This document shows, one piece after another, positions 33,636 through 45,332 of a stretch of DNA of 64,000 nt (position 1 is its first letter; each line of letters opens with the position of its first letter). The notes below the pieces were generated by a model. The model was not told the origin of the DNA. It saw only the letters and a list, made by a program, of their open reading frames with translations, and searched no databases. The DNA comes from Saccopteryx bilineata (Eukaryota > Chordata > Mammalia > Chiroptera > Emballonuridae). Both the position numbers and the translations under genes were made by a program. The stretch covers positions 208,432,347-208,496,346 of the forward strand of contig NC_089495.1 of the NCBI RefSeq assembly GCF_036850765.1, written 5' to 3'.

Positions 33636-35495
33636 GTCGCCAGGTGCGTTCGTTCTCGCTCGGTGGTCAGCTCCGTGGTCAGCTCCGTGAGAGTGAGGCC
33701 GGGCCTGTCGTGCAGCTTCATCCCAGAGCCCAGAACAGGGCCTGGCGCCCAGCGGGCGTTCAGTCAGGATCTGCTGGATGGATGATGGAGATGGGGGAGC
33801 CTCAGGGCTGACCAGTTGAGCTGGTCGGCTCTTTAGGAACAACGCTGATACAGTTGCTGTGGACTGGCTGGTAGCCAGCTGGGGGAGAACAGTACCGAGA
33901 CCCACTTAGCCTTTTCAGTGGAAAGTAACTCGAGGGACCACAAACACCAGAAAGTCCAACATGTCAAGTCCCTCCTTGTGGTTTGTGCTGTTATGTGCTG
34001 TTTAAAGCATGCTTGTCGGGCCCAAGACGTGAAGATATTCTCTTGTATTGCCATCAAGATGCCTTGTTTTAAGCGTCACTTTTCACTCTTAGATCCACAG
34101 GTCATTTGAAACTGAGTTTTGTCTGATCTGAAGCAGAGTTGCCTTTGTCACGAATCAAAGAACCAGCTATGTGGGGGTCTGTTTCTTGTTTCCATTTCGT
34201 GTTCTGGGTTCTCTTTGTTTCTTCAGGCAGTTCTTGCAGGGAAGTGTCCCCGGAGAGAAGGAACTGGGGCAGACCTGTCTGTCACACTCCCCTCCTCACT
34301 GGGAATCCCAGCCAGTCTTGGGGGACGGGTGGGTGCTGAGTTGCAAGGGATGAGGCTTCAGGAAATCTAGAAAAATCTTCTAAGCCATAACAGTCCTACA
34401 TTACATTTTATCATTAGATTTTTTTTCTACAGTCGGATAATTGAACCCGTTTTACCCCTGTCTAGAGTTGTATATATTAGTATATTAAGTCTCTTAGGAA
34501 CCCTCCACAGAAGAAACTTAACTGTGAAACCCAGTGTTTTCCAGACTGGCTAGACCACATGCCCTGTTCCACGGTGCCCGTGGCAGAGGGGAGCCGCTGG
34601 GAGCTGGTGCCCGTAGCAGAGGACTTTCCAAAACGGCGTTTCCCTTTTTAAGTTGCCATTTTCTTAAGGTCAGGAAAGCTGAGGTCACACCACTTTGAAG
34701 ACAGGAAATAACTTTACCAGTGGATCATGTTTACTTGAAAGACTGAAGGGTTAGTGAACTGGCTTGGTTCCAGACAGGGCAGTATGCTGGGGCTTAGCCC
34801 TGGTCCTGGCATCTGTCTTGGTTCCATTTTGATAAACTGAGCGCACCTGGTAGGACTTTTTAGTGAAACAAACAAAATCCAGCTCAGACAGGATTAGGCC
34901 AACAAAGGGGTGGTGATGGTGGTGGAATTAATTGGCCTCAGGCCCGGCAGACCCAGCAGCCACCATGCTTTTGCGTCTCCTGCACGTTGATGGTTTCATC
35001 TCTGTGGTGCCTCGTTCCCAGGGGCTCCGTCCAAATGATGGTCAAGGTGGCCGCCAGGCTCGTACCCGCCAGCTCAGCGGCCTCCCCAGAAGTAGAACAC
35101 ACACGTAGCAGACCCCTGGAAGGTGGCGTTATTATTTAGCTGGATTTGGTTGTGTCCCTCTCTGGACTAAGTACCAGGATCGCACAGGGACTCACTCGCA
35201 GAACTGGAGTGTGGGTTGGCTCCATCCAGACAGCACGGTTGGTCTGGGCGCTGGGAAGAGGTGGCATCTGGAAGCCAAATGAGGGCACACGCCCAGCTGA
35301 GGGCAGTGCTCACTTGTCAGTGAGCGGAGACATCTGTCGGCGTCATTAAGCATGAGAAATGGACCAGGACTGGGTCCAGCTAGTCAGAGAAGCGGTGGTG
35401 GAGACGGCCTGTCCGGTCGCAGTGTCCCTGAAGTGGGTGCTTTCTCACCTTTTGTTAAAGACGTGAAAGGACAGGAAGATTCGAGAAAGCAGCTG
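33636..35495. other. No gene; short L2/MIR-like end at about 33715-33785
   Basis: 'cagaacagggcctggcgccc' followed by 'gttcagtcaggatctgctgg' resembles an L2/MIR 3' end. The rest is unique-looking with no recognisable gene. Confidence 0.4.
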
Positions 35496-36208
35496 CTGGC
35501 CAGCTGTGGTGTGCACGGCAAGATGGCCCACTGCTGGCCAGCTGTGGGTGCACGGCAAGATGGCACACTGCTGGCCAGCTGTGGTGTGCACGGCAAGATG
35601 GCCCACTGCTGGCCAGCTGTGGTGTGCACGGCAAGATGGCACACTGCTGGCCAGCTGTGGGTGCACGGCAAGATGGCACACTGCTGGCCAGCTGTGGTGT
35701 GCACGGCAAGATGGCCCACTGCTGGCCAGCTGTGGTGTGCACGGCAAGATGGCACACTGCTGGCCAGCTGTGGGTGCACGGCAAGATGGCACACTGCTGG
35801 CCAGCTGTGGGTGCACGGCAAGATGGCCCACTGCTGGCCAGCTGTGGGTGCACGGCAAGATGGCCCACTGCTGGCCAGCTGTGGTGTGCACGGCAAGATG
35901 GCCCACTGCTGGCCAGCTGTGGTGTGCACGGCAAGATGGCCCACTGCTGGCCAGCTGTGGGTGCACGGCAAGATGGCCCACTGCTGGCCAGCTGTGGGTG
36001 CACGGCAAGATGGCACACTGCTGGCCAGCTGTGGGTGCACGGCAAGATGGCACACTGCTGGCCAGCTGTGGGTGCACGGCAAGATGGCACACTGCTGGCC
36101 AGCTGTGGGTGCACGGCAAGATGGCACACTGCTGGCCAGCTGTGGGTGCACGGCAAGATGGCCCACTGCTGGCCAGCTGTGGGTGCACGGCAAGATGGCA
36201 CACTGCTG
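35496..36208. repeat. 37/38-bp minisatellite, about 19 copies
   Basis: Highly uniform tandem units made of ctggccagctgtgg, (t)gtgcacggcaagatggc and [ac/cc]actg. Units of 37 bp and 38 bp (extra t) are interspersed. Every unit keeps caagatggc, which fits the YY1 core (AAnATGGC). Lengths not divisible by three make each protein frame cycle through all frames, so the 213-306-codon open frames on both strands are artefacts. Confidence 0.97.
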
Positions 36209-36412
36209 GGAGCAGGCACAGGAGCTGGCCACCTCCCCTCACTGCTTGGAGATCAGATGCTTTGACTCTTGAGCTGCTCGGAGAGACCAGGTGCCCCAGA
36301 GTCTGGGCAGAATTAACTCAGGTTCCTTCGAGGCTGCCATAGTCCAATCCTGAAACCCAGACTGATCCACCCTTCACCTTTCTGGTGCCTGTCACTCTGC
36401 TGGGGGCGTGTC
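36209..36412. other. Spacer between two minisatellites
   Basis: About 200 bp of unique-looking sequence. Confidence 0.6.
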
Positions 36413-38128
36413 TATTCCTGTGCAGACTTAGCTCCCAGGTCCCGGGATGAAGGAGGTGGGGCACCATTCACAGGAGCCTCCCCCCAGGGCTCCCTGTTCC
36501 TGTGCAGACTTAGCTCCCCAGGCCCAGGATGAAGGAGGTGGGGCACCGTTCGCAGGAGCCTCCCCCAGGGCTCCCTGTTCCTGTGCAGACTTAGCTCCCA
36601 GGTCCCGGGACGAAGGAGGTGGGGCACCGTTCGCAGGAGCCTCCCCCAGGGCTCCTTGTTCCTGTGCAGACTTAGGTCCCCAGGCCCAGGATGAAGGAGG
36701 TGTGGGCACCGTTCGCAGGAGCCTCCCCCAGGGTTCCTTATTCCTGTGCAGACTTAGCTCCCAGGTCCCGGGACAAAGGAGGTGTGGGCACCGTTCACAG
36801 GAGCCTCCCCCAGGGCTCCCTGTTCCTGTGCAGACTTAGCTCCCAGGTCCCGGGACGAAGGAGGTGTGGGCACCGTTCACAGGAGCCCCCCCCAGGTCTC
36901 CCTGTTCCTGTGCAGACTTAGCTCCCAGGTCCCGGGACGAAGGAGGTGGGGCACTGTTCACAGGAACCTCCCCCCAGGGCTCCCTGTTCCTGTGCAGACT
37001 TAGGTCCCCAGGCCCAGGACGAAGGAGGTGGGGCACTGTTCACAGGAGCCTCCCCCAGGGCTCCCTGTTCCTGTGCAGACTTAGCTCCCCAAGGCCCGGG
37101 ACGAAGGAGGTGGGCACTGTTCACAGGAGCCCCCCCCAGGGCTCCCTGTTCCTGTGCAGACTTAGCTCTCCAAGGCCCGGGACGAAGGAGGTGGGGCACT
37201 GTTCACAGGAGCCCCCCCCCAGGGCTCCCTGTTCCTGTGCAGACTTAGCTCCCAGGTCCCAGGACGAAGGAGGTGGGGCACTGTTCACAGGAGCCTCCCC
37301 CCAGGGCTCCCTGTTCCTGTGCAGACTTAGCTCCCAGGTCCCGGGACGAAGGAGGTGGGGCACTGTTCACAGGAGCCCCCCCCAGGGCTCCCTGTTCCTG
37401 TGCAGACTTAGCTCTCCAAGGCCCGGGACGAAGGAGGTGGGCACTGTTCACAGGAGCCCCCCCCAGGGCTCCCTGTTCCTGTGCAGACTTAGCTCCCAGG
37501 TCCCGGGACGAAGGAGGTGGGCACTGTTCACAGGAGCCTCCCCCAGGGCTCCCTGTTCCTGTGCAGACTTAGCTCCCAGGTCCCGGGACGAAGGAGGTGG
37601 GGCACCGTTCGCAGGAGCCCCCCCCAGGGCTCCCTGTTCCTGTGCAGACTTAGCTCTCCAAGGCCTGGGACAAAGGAGGTGGGGCACTGTTCACAGGAGC
37701 CTCCCCCAGGGCTCCCTGTTCCTGTGCAGACTTAGCTCCCAGGTCCCGGGACGAAGGAGGTGGGGCACCGTTCGCAGGAGCCTCCCCCAGGGCTCCCTGT
37801 TCCTGTGCAGACTTAGCTCCCAGGTCCCGGGACGAAGGAGGTGGGGCACCGTTCGCAGGAGCCCCCCCCAGGGCTCCCTGTTCCTGTGCAGACTTAGCTC
37901 TCCAAGGCCTGGGACAAAGGAGGTGGGGCACTGTTCACAGGAGCCTCCCCCAGGGCTCCCTGTTCCTGTGCAGACTTAGCTCCCAGGTCCCGGGACGAAG
38001 GAGGTGGGGCACCGTTCGCAGGAGCCTCCCCCAGGGCTCCCTGTTCCTGTGCAGACTTAGCTCTCCAAGGCCCGGGACAAAGGAGGTGGGGCACTGTTCG
38101 CAGGAGCCCCCCCCAGGGCTCCCGGTTC
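36413..38128. repeat. About 81-bp minisatellite, about 21 copies
   Basis: Units contain cctgttcctgtgcagactta, then gctcccaggtcccgggacga or gctctccaaggcccgggac, then aggaggtggggcac, then a poly-C patch of 5-9 C. Copy-length variation comes mainly from the poly-C patch and the gtgggc/gtggggc alternation. Several adjacent copies share variants, suggesting block duplication. The 371-codon plus frame across it is a repeat artefact. Confidence 0.96.
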
Positions 38129-38540
38129 GGGAAGATAAGGGCTGTCCTGACAAGCCTGCCTGGCCCACGAGTCTCCAAAGCCAGGGTCTGTCTGCAGAAG
38201 GGACCCAACTTCTTTGGACATGCTGAGAACGTTTTTAAAAAGTGATCTGTTGACAAGCAGGCTCTGGGTCTTCCAAGCTCTGCCTTTACCTTTGGGTTGC
38301 TGTTGGCATGGGTCCCTTCTCATCACTGTGCTGCACTGAATGGCTGTGCAGACCTGTGTCCCCAGTGGAAGAGCCGCACTCTCCTGCGGTAATTGTCGTA
38401 AACAACAACACTGGCATGGTCCAGTGCGGGTGGAGTGTAGGCTCCCAGGTCACCGACACGTGTAACCACACCATGACTTTGTTTTATGCCATATGTGTGC
38501 CTTTGGGAAAGAATTTTTCAAATTTCTTTTTTTGGTAAAC
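38129..38540. other. No gene recognised
   Basis: Unique-looking sequence. The 120-codon minus frame runs in from the minisatellite. Confidence 0.5.
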
Positions 38541-38940
38541 ATTTTATTTCAGTATAGTTTTGATTTATGAAAAACTGCGAAGATACTACAGAGGGCTCTT
38601 ATATACCCCAAACCCAGTTTCCCTAATTACCCAATTATTAACATCCTACATCAGTATGATACATTTCTGTTAAAAAATTTTTAAACTGATTTTAGAGAGA
38701 GGAAGGGAGAGAGAGAGAGAGAGAGACATGGATTTGTTTTTCCATCCATTCACGCACTCATTGGTTGATTCTTGTCTGTGCCCTGACTGGGTATTGAACC
38801 TGCAACCTAGGTGTGTATCGGGAGCGTGCTCTAACCAACTGAGCTACCCAGCCAGGGCTGAGCATGATGCATTTCTTACAGTTAATAGATGAGTATTGCT
38901 GCAGTGCATTGTTATTAACTAAAGTCCTCTGTGTGATGCT
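38541..38940. mobile_element. Old LINE-like fragment interrupted by a SINE
   Basis: Sequence before 38653 ('tttatttcagtatagttttg', 'aaaaactgcgaagatactac', 'attattaacatcctacatca') resumes after the SINE with 'ttgttattaactaaagtcct', a combination found in old mammalian L1 3' ends. Family and strand are uncertain. Confidence 0.5.
38653..38876 (-). mobile_element. Older VES-like tRNA-derived SINE
   Basis: Body about 38669-38860. The minus-strand head agccctggctgggtagctca carries A box tagctcagttgg and B box ggttcaatacc, then a body with a GA-rich patch. The 16-bp flanks agtatgatacatttct and agcatgatgcatttct differ at two positions, so it is older than the copies at 1788 and 9319. Confidence 0.85.
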
Positions 38941-39598
38941 CCTTCCCTGTTCTGGGGCCCACCCAGGACCCCTGTGGTGTTCAGTCCTCGTGTCCCCCTG
39001 GGCTGCTCTGGGCGGGGACAGCTGCTCAGACTCGCCCTGTGTCTGACGTCTTCGGCAGTTCGAGGAGAGCTGGTCAGGGCTTTTGTAGACTGTCCCTCCG
39101 TTGGGGTTTGCGTGACGTCTTTCTCTTCGTTGTGCTGGGGCCCTGGGGAGACTTGCCTGTGTGCTCCCTGACTTCTCTCCTCACGGCAGACAGCGGGTGC
39201 TTGCCCTGAGCCAGCTCAGTGCCCAGGCTTCCGGCTGGACTTCCCCTCCGGAAACCTCCTTGTTACAGCCACTCACAGGTGTGAGAGGGGAAGGACAGCA
39301 AGGACAGCGACTTAGCCGGCAGAGGGCCCCGCTCAGCTCCGTCCTCTGAGCTGCCAGATTCGGAGGGAGAACAGGCTGCTGGTTTCCTGTGGCCCCAAAC
39401 CCAGTCATGGCGGGTCACCCTGGGGGTTTCTTCCCAAAGCCTGGACCACAGCTCAGTGCTTCGTTTATTTCCTTACGTGCAGCCCTTTTCATTTAACTAA
39501 GTTTATTTTAAAATTGCATCCGTGGAAAAGATATTGCCATAATTAATTTGTAAGAATGTAGGACAGTAGAACAGTGTTTGTCCTTGCACTTAGCAGTC
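38941..39598. other. No gene recognised
   Basis: Unique-looking sequence with no assignable feature. Confidence 0.5.
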
Positions 39599-40101
39599 CC
39601 TCTCCAGCCGCAGTGGGGGAACCCTGGACGTGCCGTCAGTCCTGCTGACCGGGGCCTCTCAGGAAATGCTTCTGTGACTAACTGCTCTGAGGTCTCACTG
39701 GGGTGAGCTGGGCACCAGCACAGGACCCGGCCTTCCAGCCCCGCTCTCCTCTCCTCTCCAGCCACAGTGGGGGGAACCCGGGCATGCCGTCCGTCGTGCT
39801 GACCGGGGCCTCTCAGGAAATGCTTCTGTGACTGCTCCGAGGTCTCACTGGGGTGAGCTGGGCACCAGCACAGGACCCAGCCTTCCAGCCCCGCTCTCCT
39901 CTCCTCTCCTCTCTTCTCTTCTCCTCTCCTCTCCAGCCGCAGTGGGGGAACCCTGGGCGTGCTGTCCGTCGTGCTGACTGGGGCCTCTAGAGGAAATGCT
40001 TCTGTGACTAACTGCTCTGAGGTCTCACTGAGGTGAGCTGGGCACCAGCACAGGACCCGGCCTTCCAGCCCCGCTCTCCTCTCCTCTCCAGCCGCAGTGG
40101 C
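39599..40101. repeat. About 155-175-bp tandem repeat, 3 copies plus a partial
   Basis: Each copy starts ctccagccgcagtggggg and runs through 'ctgaccggggcctct', 'gaaatgcttctgtgact', 'gaggtctcactg' and 'gagctgggcaccagcacagg' to a CTCCT-rich end. The third junction carries an expanded (CTCCT/TTCTC) tract. The 198-codon minus frame is a repeat artefact. Confidence 0.93.
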
Positions 40102-40750
40102 CACTCCCCATGCAGGCTGACCTCCTTTGAATGAGCCCTGGTGGACCTGGCTTCTGTCCCTAATGAGCTCGGCTGGCTCTGAGACCCAGGAACTCCCCCA
40201 GTGTGAATAAAGAGCTGAACTTCAATTACTCACATCACACATTAGCTGAAATCCCCCAGAAGTTGAAAAGGACATTATTTATTGTAATTTATGGAAATGT
40301 ATTAGAGAATTTCCTGATGTGAGGCTGAAAAGTTCTAAATTCTATTCGAAGGGGAATATCTGATGACACGTTAGGCCTGTATTTGCGAGCTATTTGTTCA
40401 AATGCCCCCATTTTTGACAAACATTTGTAGAAGTGACTTTTTTTTTTAATCTTGAGGGAACAGAAGTAATATGTGGGTAAAAACTTTGAGTAATACAGAT
40501 GACATTGGGGAAAAAAAAGGATTCGGCATCTGATGCATTTTTCTCTCTTGAATAATAGATCAGGCAGTATTGGCTATGTATATAATTATCAGAACTCATT
40601 TTTATAAAACCAATAGAGAGTATTAAATCAGAAATTTGTTAAGATTTTAATTTAAATTGATAGTGAAAGACTTATTGCTGCTGATTCATCTAATAAGAAT
40701 TGCAGATAAATTAATCTAATTTCATGAAATCAGGGAAGTAGAATAACATC
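40102..40750. other. No gene; AT-rich block
   Basis: About 40200-40740 is AT-rich and looks repeat-free ('acattatttattgtaattta', 'tttaatttaaattgatag'). Possible conserved noncoding DNA by composition only. Confidence 0.35.
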
Positions 40751-41146
40751 TATCTATCTTCTATCTATCATCTATCTATCATCTATCATCTATCTATCTC
40801 TCTATCTATCTTCTATCTATCACCTATCTATCTATCTATCATCTATCTATCTCTCTATCTTCTATCACCTATCTATCTATTATCTATCATCTATCATCTA
40901 TCTATCTATCTATCTTCTATCACCTATCTATCTATTATCTATCATATATCATCTATCTATCTCTCTATCTTCTATCTATCTATCTATCTATCATCTATCA
41001 TCTATCTCTCTATCATCTATCTATTATCTATCATCTATCATCTATCATCTATCTCTATCTTCTATCATCTATCTTCTATCTATCATCTATCTATCATCTA
41101 TCATCTATCTATCATCTATCTTCTATCTATCTATCTTCTACCTATC

Positions 41147-41185
<39 letters not shown>

Positions 41186-41338
41186 ATCTATCATCTATCT
41201 CTATCATCTATCTATTATCTATCATCTATCATCTATCATCTATCTCTATCTTCTATCATCTATCTTCTATCTATCTATCTATCATCTATCATCTATCTAT
41301 CATCTATCTATCTTCTATCTATCTATCTTCTACCTATC

Positions 41339-41372
<34 letters not shown>

Positions 41373-41431
41373 ATCTATCTTCTATCTATCTATCATCTAT
41401 CTCTCATCTATCTATCTATCTTCTACCTATC

Positions 41432-41487
<56 letters not shown>

Positions 41488-41643
41488 CTATCTTCTATCT
41501 ATCTCTCATCTATCTATCTATCTTCTACCTATCATCTATCTTCTATCATCTATCTTCTATCTATCTCTATCTTCTATCATCTATCTATCTTCTATCTATA
41601 TCTATCTTCTATCTATCTCTCATCTATCTATCTTCTATCTATC

Positions 41644-41685
<42 letters not shown>

Positions 41686-41828
41686 ATCTATCTTCTATCT
41701 ATCTCTCATCTATCTATCTATCTTCTATCTATCATCTATCTATCATCTATCTATCTATATCTATCATCTATCTATCTATCTTCTATCACCTATCTATCTA
41801 CCATCTATCTATCTTTCTATCATCTATC
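40751..41828. repeat. (TCTA)n compound microsatellite, about 1.1 kb
   Basis: Long TCTA/CTAT tract with ATC, TTC, CTC and ACC interruptions. Blocks such as the run at about 41130-41345 recur in related form, pointing to internal duplication. Very likely length-polymorphic. Confidence 0.98.
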
Positions 41829-42300
41829 TTCACAATAGTGTGCAGTCATAACCACTGCTCATTTCCAGAAATTTTTATTATGCCAAACAGAAGTTCTATT
41901 CCCAATTAAACAATAATTCCCCATTCCCTTCCTCTTACGCTAGGTGCCTCGTGTAAGTGGAGTCATATAATATTTGTCACTTTGTGGCTCACTTTTTTCA
42001 CTTAGCACAATGTCATCAAGGTTTGTTCGTATTGTAGCAGATGTCAGAATTCCACCCCTTCTTGGGGCTGAACGCTGTTCCGGTGCTGTGTAGACACATT
42101 GTGTGTTCATCTATTGCTAGACGTGTGGTCTGTTTCCACCACCATATTGTTGTGAATGAGGCGGCCATGAACCTTGGTACACAGGTGTCTGTTCGAGGCC
42201 CTGCTTTCTGTTCTTTTGGGCCTGTACCTAGAGGTAGGACTGCTAGACATATGGTCAGCCCATGCTTAACATTTTGAGGAATACTTTCTGCATATCTTTG
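41829..42300 (-). mobile_element. L1 3'-UTR fragment
   Basis: Antisense L1 3'-UTR order: 'taaacaataattccccattc', 'aggtgcctcgtgtaagtgga', 'cacttagcacaatgtcatca', 'cttggggctgaacgctgttc', 'gttcatctattgctagac', 'cctgctttctgttcttttgg', 'acatttt gaggaatac'. It has diverged but is clear. The TCTA tract adjoins its 5' side. Confidence 0.75.
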
Positions 42301-42676
42301 TGCCTCATGGGCCACTGGGAACTTGGGTTTCCCTGTTGGTTATGAAGGAGACTCCCTCGGAGTCCTTTGTTCCTTCGTCACTAGTATTTAAGGAGCCCTT
42401 CCTAATTGCCGGCAGGATCTGGACAGAGAGCAAAATGCAGCCCTTGCTCTCCCAGAATTACGTTCTGACGTGCAGTTAGGAAGCCAGCAGGTGCATACGT
42501 GATGTCAGAGAGTAAGGACATTGTGGGAGGAGACAAGACCAGGAAAAGGGGGAGAGGAGGCGGTGGGGGCCTCTTTCTGCTGTGGTGTGGTGGCGGGCAT
42601 TCAGGGGCCACTGGGGCGGAGGCCTCTGGGAGATGGAGAAGTCCTGCTCGGTGAAGCCGGGGGAGCTTACTGCAAG
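42301..42676. other. No gene recognised
   Basis: Unique-looking sequence leading into the 58-bp repeat. Confidence 0.5.
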
Positions 42677-42910
42677 CTGCAGGAGCAGCAGGCAGGTGCC
42701 CTGGGAGGGGCCTGTCCGGAGACAGAGGAGGGTGCTGCAGGAGCAGCAGGCAGGGACCCTGGGAGGGGCCTGTCCGGAGACAGAGGAGGGTGCTGCAGGA
42801 GCAGCAGGCAGGTGCCCTGGGAGGGGACCATCGGAGACAGAGGAGGGTGCTGCAGGAGCAGCAGGCAGGTGCCCTGGGAGGGGCCCGTCCGGAGACAGAG
42901 GAGGGTGCTG
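42677..42910. repeat. 58-bp minisatellite, 4 copies
   Basis: Tandem units starting gctgcaggagcagcaggcag and ending gagacagaggagggt, with a single divergent unit (gaccatcggagac). Frames of 99-180 codons over it are artefacts. Confidence 0.93.
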
Positions 42911-44222
42911 GAGGGCAGTGGGTCACCAGGGGCCTTGTCAGCATGGGAGAACTGGGGTTTCATCATGAGGATGATGGGAAGCCATTGTCAGGTCTGGGCT
43001 TGGAGTGACGGGATCTGGTTCCTATTTTGAGAGGTCTCTGCTGGTTGGCTGGGCAGTGGCCTCACGAAGACCAAGAGAGGAAATGGAGACTGACACGCAG
43101 TCCGCGTCCAGGGCCTACAGGAGGCACCTCCAGGCTGCACAGCGAGCGCATGTTGAAAGTGGCCTTTGCAGGCGACGTTCAGGCTGCTCTCAAAGAAATG
43201 ACACCCTTCCAGTATCTGTTGGAAGTGCTGTGTGGACTGGTCACCTTTCTTTTTCAACTGCTTGTCAAGATCACGGCCTGGTGTCCTCCCACGATCACGC
43301 ACGAATGACAGGTTAGAGAGCCTTGACGTCTGCTTCACCATCGCAGCCACTCTGTCCACCCCCTGCCCAGAGGGGCTCAGACGGGAAGTAGGGCAGGGGG
43401 GTCCTCCTGAAGCTACACCCCAGGAAAACGGCCTGGGAGACACATGCTTCCCTCCTGGGAGCTTCTCTGGAGGAACGCGGCCTGGGAAAGAGACTAAACG
43501 GAAGTCTGAAGGCTCTCCATGCAGAACCCTGTGGCCTGGGGCCACCCCAGCTTCTAGGTTTAACACGGAAAACAGCTTGGGTTGTAACACAAGAGAAAAC
43601 CGTAGGCTTTTATGTTCTTTGTCTACTTCGCAAGGTGTTATACTTGCAGGACCGAGATGTTCTTCACTATAATTTACCGCTGGTGGAGGAGAAGAGACAG
43701 AGAGGGAAAAGATGATTGGTTCATTCAAGTGTATGTTTCTTTAGTCAAGTGAAGAGTTACCGTCAAATTTGATACAAAATAGGTGTCATGGCCCGACATT
43801 TATCACTGGTATTTATTTACGGTACTTTTCCGGAAAATCAATGATGCTAAGAAGCAGAACGAAGCCGTGTTAGGTCTGCAGAATGGGCCGTACCTGCCCT
43901 TTGACCTCATCTGGGGGATGCTGACCGTGAACCCCACAGTCTGAGGTCAGAGATAACGACTTTGTACACTTTCTCACCTTCTTTACAATACAAGAGCTCT
44001 CCGGCCACATGGACAGTGTTTGTGTTTTTGTATGTCAGAGCCCGTTCCATGTTATATGGAAAGCCCAAAAAAGATGATTAAAAAAAAATCTAAATAAGAT
44101 TAAGCAACAGCAAAGGGCCAGAAAGTCTTGAACGACAGAAAGTAAATAAAAACCAGCCTTTCAGGGAAAGAAAACCAGAGCCCACGCAGGGCGAGGGAGC
44201 TGAGAGGCTGGCAGTGAACAGA
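42911..44222. other. No gene recognised
   Basis: Unique-looking sequence. The 246-codon minus frame at 42988-43728 and overlapping plus frames have no domain that I recognise and no supporting context. Confidence 0.4.
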
Positions 44223-44957
44223 GGGTCCCGGGGTCTGGGCACAGGCGGAGGAGCAGGGGGTCCCGGGATCTGGGCGCAGGCGGAGGAGCGGAGGGTCCCG
44301 GGGTCTGGGCGCAGGCGGAGGAGCAGGGGGTCCCGGGATCTGGGCGCAGGCGGAGGAGCAGGGGGTCCCGGGGTCTGGGCGCAGGCGGAGGAGCAGGGGG
44401 TCCCGGGGTCTGGGCGCAGGCGGAGGAGCAGGGGGTCCCGGGGTCTGGGCGCAGGCGGAGGAGCAGGGGGTCCCGGGGTCTGGGCGCAGGCGGAGGAGCG
44501 GAGGGTCCCGGGGTCTGGGCGCAGGCGGAGGAGCAGGGGGTCCCGGGGTCTGGGCGCAGGCGGAGGAGCAGGGGGTCCCGGGGTCTGGGCGCAGGCGGAG
44601 GAGCAGGGGGTCCCGGGGTCTGGGCACAGGCGGAGGAGCAGGGGGTCCCGGGATCGGGGCGCAGGCGGAGGAGCGGAGGGTCCGGGGTCTGGGCGCAGGC
44701 GGAGGAGCGGAGGGTCCCGGGGTCTGGGCGCAGGCGGAGGAGCGGAGGGTCCCGGGGTCTGGGCGCAGGCGGAGGAGCGGAGGGTCCCGGGATCTGGGCG
44801 CAGGCGGAGGAGCGGAGGGTCCCGGGATCTGGGCGCAGGCGGAGGAGCGGAGGGTCCCGGGGTCTGGGCGCAGGCGGAGGAGCGGAGGATCCCGGGGTCG
44901 GGGCGCAGGCGGAGGAGCGGAGGGTCCCGGGGTCTGGACACAGGCAGAGGTGCAGAG
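44223..44957. repeat. 35-bp GC-rich minisatellite, about 21 copies
   Basis: Units gtcccgg[g/ga]tctgggcgcag followed by gcggaggagc[ag/gg]. One unit is 34 bp. Two subtypes (gagcagggg and gagcggagg) are clustered in blocks. Open frames of 259-309 codons on both strands arise because the unit lacks stops in all frames. Confidence 0.97.
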
Positions 44958-45332
44958 GGGCCAAGGTCGGGGGTTAACTGGGGTCTCCAATAATTAAGGC
45001 GAGCAGGCTTCCTCCCCATTGGTAAGCGGGAGTGACATTACCTGAGCCTAAGGTGTTGGTGAGGACTGCAGAGTCACAGGCCAGGGAGTTAGTGACCTTG
45101 GGAGAGACAGGCAGCCTCACACCCTGGATACAGGGCCCTGCGCACCCCCCCCCCACACACACACATCATTAAATGGAATTAATAGGCAGGGCTAGGGCTT
45201 TCCTGGAAGAGAAGCAGATATTCACATATCAGCAAACACTTGAGAAACACCCCCACAGCAACACGGATACCGCTGGCCACCCTCAGAGGTTCATGGCAGT
45301 GCGGCGTCTGTGCCGCTCCCGTGAGTTAAAAA
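44958..45332. other. No gene; poly-C/(CA) patch at 45146-45167
   Basis: Unique-looking sequence with a short C run followed by a CA repeat. Confidence 0.5.

Noticed and set aside
35352..36342. Open frames of 213-306 codons in several frames with 37-residue periods
   Set aside because: They come from the 37/38-bp minisatellite, which has no stop in any frame. Frame drifts between copies, so no protein is being conserved.
36864..37979. 371-codon plus-strand frame
   Set aside because: Lies wholly within the 81-bp minisatellite. Poly-C length changes shift frame between units, showing no coding constraint.
35496..38128. CRISPR array
   Set aside because: Units are contiguous tandem repeats without unique spacers, and the genome is clearly mammalian.
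44090..45019. Proline/arginine-rich minus frame of 309 codons
   Set aside because: Product of the 35-bp repeat, equally open in other frames and strands.
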